From Ascaris suum (lineage: Eukaryota > Nematoda > Chromadorea > Rhabditida > Ascarididae), in NCBI GenBank assembly GCA_013433145.1, contig CM024174.1, positions 2,973,336-3,037,335 of the forward strand: a stretch of 64,000 nt of DNA, written 5' to 3'. Shown here in pieces: positions 1-24,000 of this stretch. The position numbers and the translations under genes are program-made. Position 1 is the first letter of the stretch. Each line of letters begins with the position of its first letter. The notes under the pieces are model-generated. The model made no database searches. It saw nothing but the letters and a program-made list of their open reading frames with translations, and had not been told where the DNA came from.

Positions 1-945
1 TGAAAGAGTAATTTATTTATACAGCATAAAGTACCACATGTATTAAGTATTAGTCCTACAGCATCTTTTGTTTAATTTTGGTGAAGACCTTGAATTGGAG
101 TTTCTCCCGTCCTTCCTTCCTCCTTCTCTCCCTAATTCATTTCACATTGTTCCCGAGTCGAAAACTGCTTCCTTGCATCATTTTCATTGCACCATCTCTG
201 ATATTTTGCAACCATCCTTTCCTTCTACATGGAATATTGTCCAATTCGTTCATCTCGAGTCCCCACATCAATGGATCATCCTTTCTCATCTTGTCCCCAC
301 AACAATCCTTTGAAACTGTTCCCTCTCTCCAAATCATTCACCTGTAGCATTCATTCTTGTTTCACTTCCACCGATGTTCATTTGTTCACAGCACATTGCT
401 TCACACCACCACGATGACCAATGCATATGGCTGTGTAAAGAAATGAGATGCAGGAAAGAGTAGTTGTGAAAGCTCAGTAGCAGAATTTTTTAATGATAGG
501 CTTTTGTACTGATTTAAATTGTTGCATTTTATGGTGGCTTCGAGGATGTGAGATCTGCATAGAAACTCATATTCTTTCGTTTGGTTCAACTGGAAACATC
601 AACATGTTTGTGCAAGAACTCAGTTTTCACTTACTGTGCTGCGTGTTTTTATTATAGTTTAAAACTTCTGCTCATAACCAGTGATATTCTTGCGAAATTT
701 GCTCCCTTTTTTTTGGAGGAGAGGAGGGGTAGAGGAAGTGAGAGAATAGCCGATTACTGCGCAGTTACAGAAATTATGGTTTGCTAATTTTTATAGCTAT
801 TTAGAATAGTTTAAGGCATCGCTCATTGGCGACCTCAGAAATTCGGCGTTGAAAATCTTATGTATTCCTTAAATTATATATTTTTTATTCGGTGCAGAAA
901 ACATTGTATTTTTCTTTTATCGGCACATCACTAAAGTCTTTTTAG

Positions 946-11152
<10,207 letters not shown>

Positions 11153-11650
11153 AAAAAAAGATCGCAAATATCCTATATTTAATAATATTTTTACGATGTG
11201 TAAAAATCTTCTTTGTATCATTTTCATTTTTTTCTTCTTTTTTTTCTTTCGCTTATTTTCTTTGTATTCTCGTTAATTTATTCTTTATTTTTATTCGATA
11301 TTTCGATGTTGACGGCGTCCTGACTTCTAGCTAATTTTACCAGTGCCCGTAAATCTAAATAATCACATCGATTCTTAGAGTAGGTTATAAAGAAAATGAG
11401 AACATTGAACTTGTTGTTGTTTCTATGCGATTGAATGGCATACTAAAAAAGGATGAATCCAGGAAAGAAATTGAAATCTCTTTAATGAATTGTATAATTA
11501 CTGAAGATTTCATTATTACTTTACTTCTGATCGAATTTATTAAAACCTATTGGATCGCATTTGCTTAATGTTCACGAAAAATGCGTATTTTTGAAAATCA
11601 TTCTCGCATTTACACTTCATTGAAAATGTAAAAAACCTCGTCTATGAAGT

Positions 11651-11653
<3 letters not shown>

Positions 11654-11738
<85 letters not shown>
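11654..11738. repeat. (TA)n array, 85 bases
   Basis: Pure AT dinucleotide repeat between P1's 3' end and the next exon candidates. Confidence 0.97.
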
Positions 11739-11739
<1 letters not shown>

Positions 11740-13330
11740 CTTCGCTTTGAATTTAATAGAAATTTAATAGAGTATCCGTTTATATGTTGATTAGGACTGC
11801 ACCCACTGAGCAAGAATTTTGAAGTAATTTGCATATAAAACTCTCTTTTTTCAATTATGTACAAATTGGGAGTTTGGAGAAAAGGCCTAACCCTTCGACG
11901 TTTCATATCCACTTTTCTTTCTCTAGAAATTTTCCTGAATAGTTTTTGAAAATTCGGTGAGTGGTTGCGGCCAGCCTCTGATGAAACACTACGCCGACGA
12001 TCTCACACTACTTTTTGCCAATAAGAGCTGATGTTTTTCTTCGCTATGAGTTTAACTCTTATTCGGAATTAACCTCCCACCTTTCCTGCCCCGTTGTGCG
12101 AAAATGCTATTACATGATCGTATGAAGTAGTATTTATCACAAACGGTAGTCGCATTTACCGCTGTCTGCCTTCACCGCTTCGCCAACCCATTTCGATTCA
12201 CGTATTCATATTTTTATGTTAATAACGCAGAAAGTTTTGAAAGTCGAAAAGATGGTTAGTTAAGCCGGGTATTTTCATACTTAACTAACTACTCAAAATT
12301 GATCGCTGCAAAAGCTGTTTTAATCTAATCAGAGTGATGAAAGAGAACAGCACTAGTCGGCTAAAAAGTTTCGCTCAGGGGCACTAGAATTAGGAGCTCC
12401 CAGATTTTGGGATCCACTAAAATTGTTCATGCGTTCCGAAAACTACTTTTTTTGGGGTGGAGGGAGGGGCTGAATTTCGGCGGGGCTGAATAGCAGTATT
12501 AGAAGGGAAGCTGTGAATCGTGATGTGTGATCTTTCTAATGGTCCAACAAACCCTCCAGTGAAGTGAAAGCGTGGGCGAAACTGTGTAAAGTTTAATTGC
12601 AACTGCGATAACATTCTCAAGTACAAAGTACTTTATTGATGTTTTCTATTCGTGTTGTCGTAATGCAAATTGATTTATTCATTTATTTCAAGAAAGAAGA
12701 AGGATGAGGTGAAATTTTAGTGCTTATAAACTATCATGCAACTATTGTCGCCAGACAGCTTTTGATTTATTTGGAAAAAATCAGAGAAGAGATAAGTGAG
12801 TAATTGAACGCATTGGTAAGTGAATAGTACCAACTTGCGCTGTTGGTATTTGCAGGTGAAGGTAGTAGTTCAGTAGGAAGAATTCCTGATATGCTTGTAT
12901 CTCTCTCACTAATAATATTTAAACAGATGAAGTCAGTATTTAAAAAATAATATCGGAGCAAGCAAATCAATATCACAGTCAAGTTGTATCATGATTTGCT
13001 TGTAATAACACAATAGCAAACAACAATAAACTGCATCATATATTATTGAATTTGAATGTTACCAAGAGACAAGACAATATTTAGTGCGTTGAATATGAGA
13101 CATTAGATTAAACTTGTGGTTTTCTATGATAGTAGTTGTAATGTTTCTAGAGTGCTTTCGTCTCGATGAAATTCATTGCAAATGAATGCTGATGGATGCA
13201 ACCGGATGCGCATATTGTTCCGGATGAAAAGCTTTTTGTTTACTTGCATATTTTAATTGTGGTAATTATACAGTGCTGGCAGCTTTGCGCATTTATGCTG
13301 TCTGACAATTGAGCATTGCGAAATAAAGCT
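11740..13330. other. No supported gene
   Basis: AT-rich with a GC-richer patch at 12360-12560 that is open on the minus strand but lacks splice signals. Probably intergenic or intronic. Confidence 0.45.
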
Positions 13331-13333
13331 AGA

Positions 13334-13336
<3 letters not shown>

Positions 13337-13404
<68 letters not shown>
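13337..13404. repeat. (TA)n array, 68 bases
   Basis: Pure TA repeat. Confidence 0.97.
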
Positions 13405-13405
<1 letters not shown>

Positions 13406-13669
13406 GCGAAAACAAAAAATGTCGCGTTTTAGGACTGAGATGGTAATCCAAAACGAAATGTAATGGCCATGTTTAGTGATGAAAGCATTGCAGAACAATG
13501 ATAGGTGAAGTGTTGCATAACTCCGGCAAATTTATAAAATCATAATTTCGAGTGTTGCTATTATACAATATATTGTGATCCATATAAAAGACGTTCCATC
13601 TATATCCGCCATCTCTGCAGCCTGTATATTGGAATGCAGCATAAGTTTATTTTGTTTTTTTTTGTTGCA

Positions 13670-13708
13670 GTGCCCTCTTCTCTCTTCCCTTCCCTTCCCT
13701 TCCCAATC
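13670..13708. repeat. Pyrimidine tract with CCCTT units
   Basis: TCTTCCCTTCCCTTCCCTTC-type repeats directly after TTTTTGTTGCAG; could act as a polypyrimidine tract. Confidence 0.8.
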
Positions 13709-13849
13709 CTAATCCTGGTCCAGTGATGATTTAAAAATTCCGTCCCATCTATATCGAAGTCATAAGCAATTTGATGAATTATCTTGTACAGTCGTGACGA
13801 AGATGCAGCATTCAAATGCGAGGGACCAAACTTTTTGCCTGTTCTACAG

Positions 13850-14022
13850 GAAGGGAGAGTGTAATAATTTGTGGCACATGTAATATTTCACTCGGAGTTC
13901 AAATTAGTTTATTAAATCAAAGAAATGACGCAGGTAATAATAATATGATTAGCTTGTCGAAGAATGCGTGTACCATTAACGTAATCATGCGTTATACAGC
14001 GAGATGTATATTAAGATTGTAA
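13850..14022 (+). CDS. Terminal exon candidate of an unidentified gene
   Basis: Acceptor GTTCTACAG, then an open frame (entering in phase 1) containing ESVIICGTCNISLGVQISLL. It ends in TAA, with CAAATAAATT eight bases downstream as a polyadenylation signal. An internal donor (GCAG|GTAATA at 13932) is an alternative. No partner exon of matching phase was found upstream. Confidence 0.33.
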
Positions 14023-14389
14023 TTTCTTCAAATAAATTCCCACCTTTCTATAATAAATTGGCACCTTTCTATATTATAGTCACCTTTTGCACTCTTCTTG
14101 GCGTCTACCTTCTAAGCCAGTCTCATTAGTTACGTGCACTAATCCTACGTGTGATATCATTGTCGATATTTTTTTTTCTTTAGGATACGAGAGTGGCAGG
14201 CGCAAAAGTTTGATGATTTTTTATTACATTATGAGGAACGAATGAGCCGCAAAATGCCTATACCATATTTTATAGTGGTTTAACGGAGATAGTGGACTTG
14301 TTTTGTCGCTTTTTAGTTTGGGCGTTCGATTCTGGTTAATTCATTCAAAATTCAATTCAGTCCAATTTTGTCGTCTTCAAGTTTTATGC

Positions 14390-15290
14390 TCAGAAGGTAA
14401 CACCAAGCACGACTAACCACCAATCAAGGTATACATGCCTCGATCGGCGATCTGCCGAATTTTGATTTCCAGTCACAGGGAGGCTAGCTTAGGAGATATC
14501 AGTCACAAGGATAGCGTGGAACCCTGTTTGATCAGTGCAGTCACATTTCAAGTAATTTTTTTCGGGTAACAGCAACAGATGGCTAATCAGTTAAGAAGTA
14601 TTAGCCAGAATTCAGCGAAAATGTAGTCTACAGTTAAGTCGAGGCGGCGATATGAAACGCGATATTGGCAGACCCATAACGGATTGGGAGCTAAGGATGT
14701 TCCCTTAAAAAAGATTCTAAATGAAACCTTTGGAATGAAACTCAGGAAAAAGCATGGAGTGGAGAGGCTATGAAATATTTAATGAAGAGTGGCACACAGA
14801 TTTGGCCAAGTGAACGCGGCGCAAATTTATAAAATAGAACAATTCATCAACGAAATGATACATTACGTCGAGAACTTGAAAATGCTATAAAGCGAGTCAT
14901 AAAAATGCTGATAAACTATGCAGCAAGCGTACAATTGAGAAGAATCGATCCTGAAAAGCGGTTTGAAATTTAAAGAGAAAATAACCTCGGAACAAAGACA
15001 GGAAACTTTGCATCGTAACTGAGACTAACGTTTAGTGAAGATTATGTTTCTTAACTGCCTACCATGTTCTAACAGTTAAACATCGTATCAGAAAGGACGG
15101 AGCACAAATGCTAATTTGAGAGTTCACTGATTTCATTAAGAATCTCAAAGAAATTATCGACAATAATTTCCTAATTATCGATAGCCAACAAGCATTTGAC
15201 TGCATAGCAACCAGCGGATAGCGCGGGCGGTCAAATTTAATAAGCTGATGATTGCTGAATTTGCAAATTGTCAGCCGTAAATAATTGGAG
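14390..15290. other. Degenerate stretch, no supported gene
   Basis: Moderately GC-rich, with broken reading frames. A short piece IYKIEQFINEMIHYVENLKM near 14825 lacks splice sites. It might be an old transposon remnant; nothing specific is recognised. Confidence 0.3.
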
Positions 15291-15851
15291 TCATTCGTTC
15301 TTCAGTGGAATGCTAAAGCGACCCGAAAATAGTAGAACAAAGGGACGGTCCCATGTAACAGCGCCATAAAAAGTCATTTCAGCGCAAAGAACTGGTATGT
15401 CTGCGACGTTTGTGAAGTGTGTGACGTTTATGCTGAACTCGAAAGTCATGCTTATCTTCAGTGCGAATTTTGCAAGGAATGGTGCAAACTTTGCACAAAG
15501 TTTGTTGCGACGAGCAAAAAGTAAAGAGCAACACAAAAAATCCAACCTTGCTGCAAACATTTCGTCGGAAATTCTTATCGCTGTCTTTGCTGAAATTTAT
15601 ACCTTGCACGTATGGTGCTCGAAGACGACTCATCTTGTCAATGTTTGCCATATTGTCTGAGCTTGGAATGTCAGTCCATGCGGCAGCGCATTTCCACATC
15701 GCCGCCCCTTGGGCCTCCAAAAGCTTCATGAACCTCGGAACAGTCCACTATCCCTCCATCGCTCCTCCGATCCAGAAAAGACAGTCGTTCCTTTTGCTTT
15801 TTCTTTTATCCAGTTTTCGCGTGTGCTATAGTTTGCTTCTTCGTTCTGCAG

Positions 15852-15995
15852 GCCCTTGTGCTGCTCATCGTCGTCACCGACATCGCCATCACTCCCTCCG
15901 ATTCATTCGTCAAACATGCCTTTGAAATTTTCAATACCCTCATCTTATCTGAGGATGATTTCATGGCGGAAACAGAAGTCCGTTATTCCGGATAT
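15852..15995 (+). CDS. P2 exon candidate, C-rich third positions
   Basis: Acceptor TCGTTCTGCAG, donor TAT|GTAGGA, 48 codons in phase 0 containing VTDIAITPSDSFVKHAFEIF. Its codons favour C at third position (CTC, ATC, GTC), unlike the AT-rich neighbours. That may mark a conserved exon or a separate origin. The frame remains open to 16184. Confidence 0.42.
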
Positions 15996-18900
15996 GTAGG
16001 AGGCGTCGTTGTCCATTTAGCATCTACACTCATTTCTAACGAAGTTTGCATATCTGGTGCTTCTGATTTGCATTCATCATCTTCGCTATTATTCCTCTGT
16101 TTCTTTATTATGAGCCCCTTCACCGTTGCTCAAATCACTAATTTTCCGTCATATTCAACTAACATTCCTGTGACTTTCAACTAACATTCCTGAGGTTTGT
16201 AAGATCAGTTAGACAATTGTTCTAGAGGGCCAGTGGTTTCTCCCACTACTTCTTTGAAAACATAGATCAATTATTTAGTCCAGTTTCTTTCAGAGCATGA
16301 TTTGAGTTTTCATTTTTAGGGTACAGTGGGGATGCTTTTTTGAAATCTCCGGTTTCTTCACGGAAAATAGCGCTTACATCACTTTGCAAAAATTTCAGGC
16401 GAAGTTTATCTCACGTTATTTAAATGGCCGCGGTGTTAATGTTTTTAAGGGCAATTGTTTTTTCACCCGCATGCAGGCTGAATGAAAGAGTCATTTTTGA
16501 TTGCAAGTTTCTTTCAGTTTTATAAAAGCTGGGAATGTGGTCACTAAAGCATGGCTTCTAGCTTGTCGCTGCTAGTTAATACCTAGATATTGCTGGTAAA
16601 TAATCTAATTTTCTATGTAACGAACAAATATCGACTATTTGCGAGAGTCTTGGCATGTTCTGATATGCCAACAACACTCTCGCTTATGCATGCAGTAGAA
16701 CTGACTGGAAACTTAAGCAGAAGATCATTGAAGGCGACGATGGTAAAGCACTTGCCCGGCGGGCAAGAGATCGAGGCTTCAAGCCTGTTTGTGGACAGAG
16801 CTTTCATTAGTCATTAAACGATGGTTATTTGCTTTGAATACCTGTGTATCGAATGCACAATGGCATTTACAGCTTGCTGACACTAAGCACTCTAATAATT
16901 GCAAGCAAGAGAAGAAAACAGATTTGAAGACTGGTATGTCTTGTTGTGAAAAAAATTGTTAAATCGAAATTTTGCCTATCAATATATGCGATAAGAAAAG
17001 TTCAGCAGTACTATCATAACCGAAACAACCAGGTATAAGTAGCGTTTAAATGAAATAAAGGAAACAAGTGGTGGGGAAACTTGTGGTGTATAAAAAAAAT
17101 GCCGAGTCCTCATATTGATCAGGAAAGCGTGTAGAGAATGTATTCCCCATTCGTTGTTTATCTCATCCTGGCTACCATTTCTACCGGAAGCTTTCTTTGT
17201 AACGTTTTTTTTTGTTTTTGCACTTCATGGATTTAGATCAGTTTTTCGACTTAGTGAATTTTCTGGTCGTTTTTTTTAAAAATTTAAAATATTGCAACAC
17301 GGCCGATCTTTGACGATTATAGGGCTGAGAGGGAAAGATTTGGCATACTCACGATTATTTCGACTTACTATACTTCATTGATAAATCGTCTTTTGGTGTT
17401 ATTATGATGACAAAATGATAACTGCTAATCGAACAAAAGCATTCATTTGCAATCGAAATCCTTTCAGTTTTCGGCCAAGATTTCGGCTTTGCTCAGTAAA
17501 ACTTCGATTGCTTTCCTGATTTTATTATAGAATAGATTTTTTGAAATTTTCTTCTTTCCCTGTCACAATTTCATTTTTTTTTTCTTCATTAAATTGATCT
17601 CTTTGCATCGATGAGTAACTATTTCTATAAGTTGGTCCGAATATTCTATCGGTTATCATCTCACGCTTCTTATATTTCCATTTGGTCGGTCGTTTTAGTT
17701 TTGTTGAATATGAACAAATAACTTTTATAAGCAGCGTTGCATTGATGATTGTTGATGCTATCTAAAGGGAAAAGGAGGTAATGCAATGAAATGAATGCTT
17801 AAGAATGCTTGAATAAGTCGATTTCAATTAGGGAAGAGCTTAATTTAGAGATATTAAATGCATTACTTTTTATAGTCTAGAAGAGAGATATTTAAAGATG
17901 CTTGATTTTGACGTGTTCAAATATCAAACGTTCTCCGCTTTGTGCTATTTGATCTTTTGATTTTCTCGTTTTGATGATGCAACCAACGTCCACTTTTTTT
18001 TTTGATAATAGCATTAAAAATATGAGCTGTTGATTGCTATCGTTTATTATTTATACGTCCATAAATGTACATGTCAATACTCGTAAATGCCGCTAAGAGT
18101 TATTACAAATCAATTTCATGCTCACATCAAATTTCGTCCATTTGTTGGCGTAATATTTGCTGTATGAATAATTGATGATGAATGGCGCAATTTGTAATTC
18201 AATTGTATAGAAGGTTTATATCGCTTATCAGTCAAATTGAGGAAGTGTATAGAATTATCGCTTTGCAAAGTTGCATTTGCGCAATATTGCAATTTTGCAA
18301 CGTTTTTTTTTTTCTAAATTCTCTCTCAAAGTGTATTATGGCAATGGTGGCATCTGTGTGCGTACATGTATTATGTCAATCGAAACAGTGATTGCAATTT
18401 ATTTAATGCAGCGAAAATTATTGCCTCTAATTGTTAACTTTGTTGATCAATGTTTAAATTCATAAATCACCGTACAATTATATTGAGAAATGTGAGACGG
18501 CCGAGACGATAGATTAAAGCGTGCAATAGCTATAAAAATATAATATATAAGCGCGCTAATTAATAAGGTGTAGTAGACGAGTGACAAAATATGAGCGACA
18601 GGCGAAAATAGGAATGTCAGAGTCCTCGCTTTCAACCACGTGTTGTAATCGAGCGTTGGAAATATGCAAATGTCTAAGTTTATTGTTGTTGATGCATGAG
18701 TGTCGAGATAAATAACATCCTATCATCAACAATAATCCGCGCTCTATTTTGATATTTGGGAATCTATTGTCCAGTTATAGGTGAATATCTTCACAACAAT
18801 GCATAAGCATGGCAACAATTATTTGCCAATCGAAATGAATTTTTCGATTGAGAATAATAAGTTCATCACGTATTGTTGGAATCGCTGTATTATCGCATAT

Positions 18901-21007
18901 CTTTGTACTTACATCTTTAGAATTTGCCAGCTCATCCTCGCTTCTAGTTGTCAGTTCCATCAATGTCATATCTTCGCTGCAAATGGCAAAAGATCGTTTT
19001 ACGTTATGGCGAGTTTGTATACGCTATACCTTTGATTAATGTTATCAGGTGATAAGCTAAAGTTATCTAGAGGGTTCCATTCTGTTCTCATCTGTCATTT
19101 GCTTCTCTGTCAGCGAGCATGCTCATAAGGAATTTCGCTTCAGTAGTTATTTGAAGATGATGGGCATTGTTCAACTGCATGAATAGTTGGGCAAGATATT
19201 TGAAAAACAAATTTGTTGTCTGCGTGACGTCACATCCTGAAAGAGACTGGAAGAGTCCAGAGTTGGCAGGATTTATATACGGCAGTAGTTAAATCCGTTT
19301 CGCGCATGAATTTCATGAATTATGCATTTGGCATTTATCGTTAATAAATACTTAGATCATCTATTCGCTTTACTTTATATTCACTTTAAATTAATAATAT
19401 TATATAAGAATAATAAGTGAGGGGATATGTCCACAATATGAAGAGAGATGAAAGCAAAAGGCTAGTTTTCATTTGAACATACTTGTCCAATCACATAAAA
19501 TTAAGACGTAATTAGTTTAGGACTAAAATATGATCGCACAAATCTATTATCTGCTATGCGCTTCGCATATTCAGTCTCGCTTGAAAACGCAAATGAACTT
19601 TTGGTGGACAATTTGCTTGTTCAGAAAGGAAGTGATTAATAAACTATGGCTTTGTATTGGTTGATGCTCCATATTCTTCTCATCGTTCTCCTATTGTGGT
19701 TGCATGCAAAACTAATGTTATTATTTGCCAAGTGAAAGTTTCAACTAAGGTGGATGTATTTGAGTAGAATCCCGTTGAAGTAACAGTTTGTATGAACGAG
19801 AGTGGATTTATGCGGGATGCAATAAAATTTTGCAAAGAGAATTATATACAATAAGTGTACATCACCTAGAGACTCATTCCTTGATGAGTTTATAAGTTTT
19901 GATGAGTTTCATGTAAAAAATTGTTGCGATACAATTTTGCCTAAGAAAAAGTGTTGATTCGTGAAATAATTTGACCTTTGTTTTATACAGCATCATAGTT
20001 CATCAAGTTTCTTGCCGGCAATAACATATGCTGCGAGAGATATTTCCGCATGGGAGCTTAATGAAAAATCTATTCGCCCGAATTATCCACAAATTCCATG
20101 TGCCTTTTCGTCTGTTCTATGACGCTCAAAATATATCGGCGATCCTCGCGCTTGCATTATATTTCATTGAGATCGCTTCTGTTAACATATTCAATGTTTA
20201 TTGCAGATTTATATTCTCTGTAGAGAATTCGATGTCATCTTTGTTGTGACTTAATTGCTGAATATATAGTGCTTGAAATGTTCGAAAAAGAATGATCGTT
20301 TATTAGCGCTTCGAAAAGATAAAAAAGGCGTTGTTTGATGCACTCATTTGTGAGTATAAATTTGGTCGTTATTTATAGTTTCAATTTAAATGACCAAAGA
20401 ACCCTATATTTCAATTTATCGGGACCAGAGATCGTTGTGAAGAAATTTTTTTTGTTTGACGCTGAATTATTTCGAGCCTTCTGTGCAAGTTTTTTGAGTA
20501 TGTACTTTCGTAATGATACGCTATTGTGCTTATTATTTGTGATAGTGAAAGTATGCAACTGCAGATAATCATACTTCTCATGAGTCGTTTTTGTGGAGCA
20601 TTTTGGGAATATTTTCTTTGATGATTCATTGCATTTTATCGATGAGGGAATATTTATCGTATACTATTCATATGCATTACTAGTAACTGTCTTATTTATC
20701 CCACTTTCAAGGAAATATTTCACTCTATGAATGATCGTTTGCTATCATCTTGATTCAATTTATACCATACCCATGATTGTTTAGGGCATCATATTTTTGT
20801 TTACCATTCGATTTGAAATTATCGCTGGACGGGTAGTCTTCACTCGATAGTTACACTACTAATACTTTTCTATCTTTTTAGGTTAGTTGCATCTTGTTAG
20901 TTGACAGTTGAGTGACATTTGGCGTCATCTTTCTTTCTCTTCCTTTGCACCGACCACGTTACCGTTAATTCATTTTTGCAAATTCTTGTAAACGTGTGAG
21001 CAACGAC

Positions 21008-21099
<92 letters not shown>

Positions 21100-24000
21100 G
21101 CATTGTAAAAAGCTTGCGGTGGCACTGATCAGTTAAGGCATTTTCTCGTTGATTTATGCAATGACGCAAATTTTTAAGTATATTATGCTTTACGCAAATT
21201 TTAAGTAAAATGCGTGGGCGGATGATTGTTTAAAATTGTATTGTTGAAAAAAACATAGAATCTATTTTTGCAAATGAACTCATATTGTTTAAAATTTTTT
21301 CATCAGTGTTCAAAAATTTCTCCCCGGATATTCCTCAAATATATGGAAATTGGCTTTTTTCTGTGATATAGCTACCAAAAAGTGTCCTTCACGGAAATTG
21401 CACAAAGATTTGTCTTCTGAATGTCTTATATCTGAGGTATATTCGAAGGAAATATTGTTGATGTTTTTATTAATTTTCCAATTAAATCACTCAAATAAGT
21501 TTTTTAACTGCCAGAGGAATATTAATTAAACTATTAAACTTTTGCAGGTGCTTCAAACGTTATATACATCTGAAAGGCGTTTGAAAAGGATTGGTGTAAA
21601 GCGAAGCGACGATCTTTCGACGCATCTTTTGGCATCGATTCTTCATTCTGCAATTTACCATAATCTCGCCGTTTTTTCATGCTCGAATTTCGACATCGTT
21701 CACCAGGTTGATTTTAATGTTTTTTGAAGTAATGGATTAATTAAGGTGAAAAATTATCTCAAGCAACGAGAGAGAAAATGGTCTACCGCTGCATTGAGAC
21801 AACTTTGCTTCTCGAGGAACAAGCAGAAGATAAATTTACAGCAGCTATATCTTCACATAGGTGTGTATAATTTTGCGGAGCATACCATGAATGGGTTGAT
21901 TGATGAAAGTCAACGATATTATACACTTTATGTAGATGAGAGTTTTTCCTCGCAGGTTTTATCGATGGAATAATAACATCATCATGCAATTTCATTGAAT
22001 CATTCATTCATCGATCATATGAAACGATATACATAAATAGATGGTCTAGCTGATAAGGTGATCATCTTCCAGAAGAAATTTTTTTAATCGTGAATTTCCG
22101 ACGGAAGAGTGCTTTTGTTCGAGTTGAAATAGCATATGATCGTAACGGTATTTTTTATGGGTTTCATTGAATATCAGAATAGGGCCCACCTCGAATGCAA
22201 CTGCTATGCTCAATGGGAGCGATGTTCTTTGCTTTATTTTTATTATATTAGTTGGATGCCCTCATCTGAAGTGAATGTTGCCATTCGACGTGCCATTGAA
22301 TTTGTGTAAGAAATTTCAAAGCGCATGCCAGTTGCCCATTGAGTTTTGATGGTATTCGATGATCACGTCATCTGATACGTAAGGGGGGAGACAAAACATT
22401 GCCTACGCCATTCGCGCAATTCTCTTCATAGAGAGGTGTGCAAGTGAATGGAGTTGCAACTAAGCCTAGAATGGTCATCGGATGGGTTCACGTAGTGCTC
22501 ACTTGTATTTTTTCTCGATGAACGCTCTGGAATCGAGTGGTTGAGTTTAGGTGTATATATCAGCTGCTATAGCAGCACGTCGTTCTTTCTAAAGTACGCC
22601 ATCAGCGAATACCGATCATTGCTATTGGTAAATGGAATGTGCACTAACGTTCATTGAACAGTGATGACGCGGAGTTAAGCAATTTGCAAATATTGCGTGG
22701 GGATGTATTGCATTTGCAATCATGTTTAATTGAATTGTTGCAAAGGGAGATGAGGAAAAGGTCGAAGGGAATGCGAAGATGAAATTGGTGCGTGGGACAA
22801 AGAGAGAAAATTGCACTTTCACTGAAAGCAAGCAACACCGGTTATTAAGATGAGATTCATTTGCTCAACAAGAATAGTGAGACACAGAAACACGAAAAGA
22901 TGGCATGAAAACAAAGGAAAATGAAAAAAAAGAATAAATACCCTTATTGCGAGAGGAAAATATTGAAGAGTGAGCGCTCTGCGCTCCTAAATATCTGGTG
23001 AGCGCTAGTTAACGAATGAATCGTCGTTGTGGCGCGATCAGCATCTTTATGCATTAGAAGGCGAGAAGGTATCATTTTCGAACTACTGGCCCGGATGGAT
23101 TCTGATTGTTCGCATGGATCAACGAGTTCAATTTGCTTCTCTGCGATTTTACGACAACGCAAATGGAGAATTCAAACTCAGCGTTGAGTAGAGTTCGTAT
23201 TCAAATTATTCGTCATAGAATCGTCGCTTATCGCCTATAAGCATCCGAGTCAGTATGATTCCAAGCACTTGAGACGATGTATCGCTATAACTTCTGGAAA
23301 TGTTGATATCGGTGATTGTCGTACATGATGTTGGACTACATGAACGAACACAAAGTGACTGTACAGGGATTTGGTTTGTGAACAGTGAGATCAGAAGAGG
23401 AGAGAGCAAACGCAAGGGCTGCTTACTAAATTACAAACAAAGGATAATGGAATGGCTAAGGTGGGCGATTGACTTCTGCTACTACTGATGCTACAGGCTG
23501 CCGCTGCCACTGATGATGATGCTGGTGCTGCAGTTGCTGCAGCTGCGACTTGGCACGCATCACAATGAGTTGTCTTCCTTGAGTGCACTCAGATAACTCG
23601 AAAATGTTGTCGCGCTGTTGCAACGATCGTAGTTGCAAACGCAGCGGAACATGAATTCAGGTGGTATGCTGGCACCACTGAATTTTGGAGCCAAAACTCC
23701 GAAATCGTATTTCTGAAAGTAAGATTATTTCTTCTTCCGTTAGTGAGCTGAAACCCTTCTTTGTTCATTTTGTAATTCGTTCTGTCGGTTGTTGTGATAG
23801 AAACGTCGGAAAGCGATGAACGCTGGATTTCACTCGGTCTTCCGGATATCTTCCGCAGAACTAAGTACAGATGAAGCTATTACTTTACATGTACAAAGGG
23901 CATGCATGTACACTTATGAAATTGCATGTGCACATGTACGTATATGTGAATCTACAAACATATATGCACATCTACAAACGTATAGCCAACGTGACCACAT

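Noticed and set aside
14184..14283. Exon-like frame after TTTCTTTAG
   Set aside because: Reads IREWQAQKFDDFLLHYEERM but ends in a stop with no donor and no partner of matching phase.
15379..15925. Long frames on both strands (116 and 154 codons)
   Set aside because: Three frames are open at once in a GC-rich patch and none has consistent splice sites except the 15852 exon. No domain is recognised.
22944..23415. Two minus-strand protein-like frames downstream of the three-finger gene
   Set aside because: Each ends in its own stop without a donor, and no AATAAA links them. They may be 3' untranslated or chance frames.
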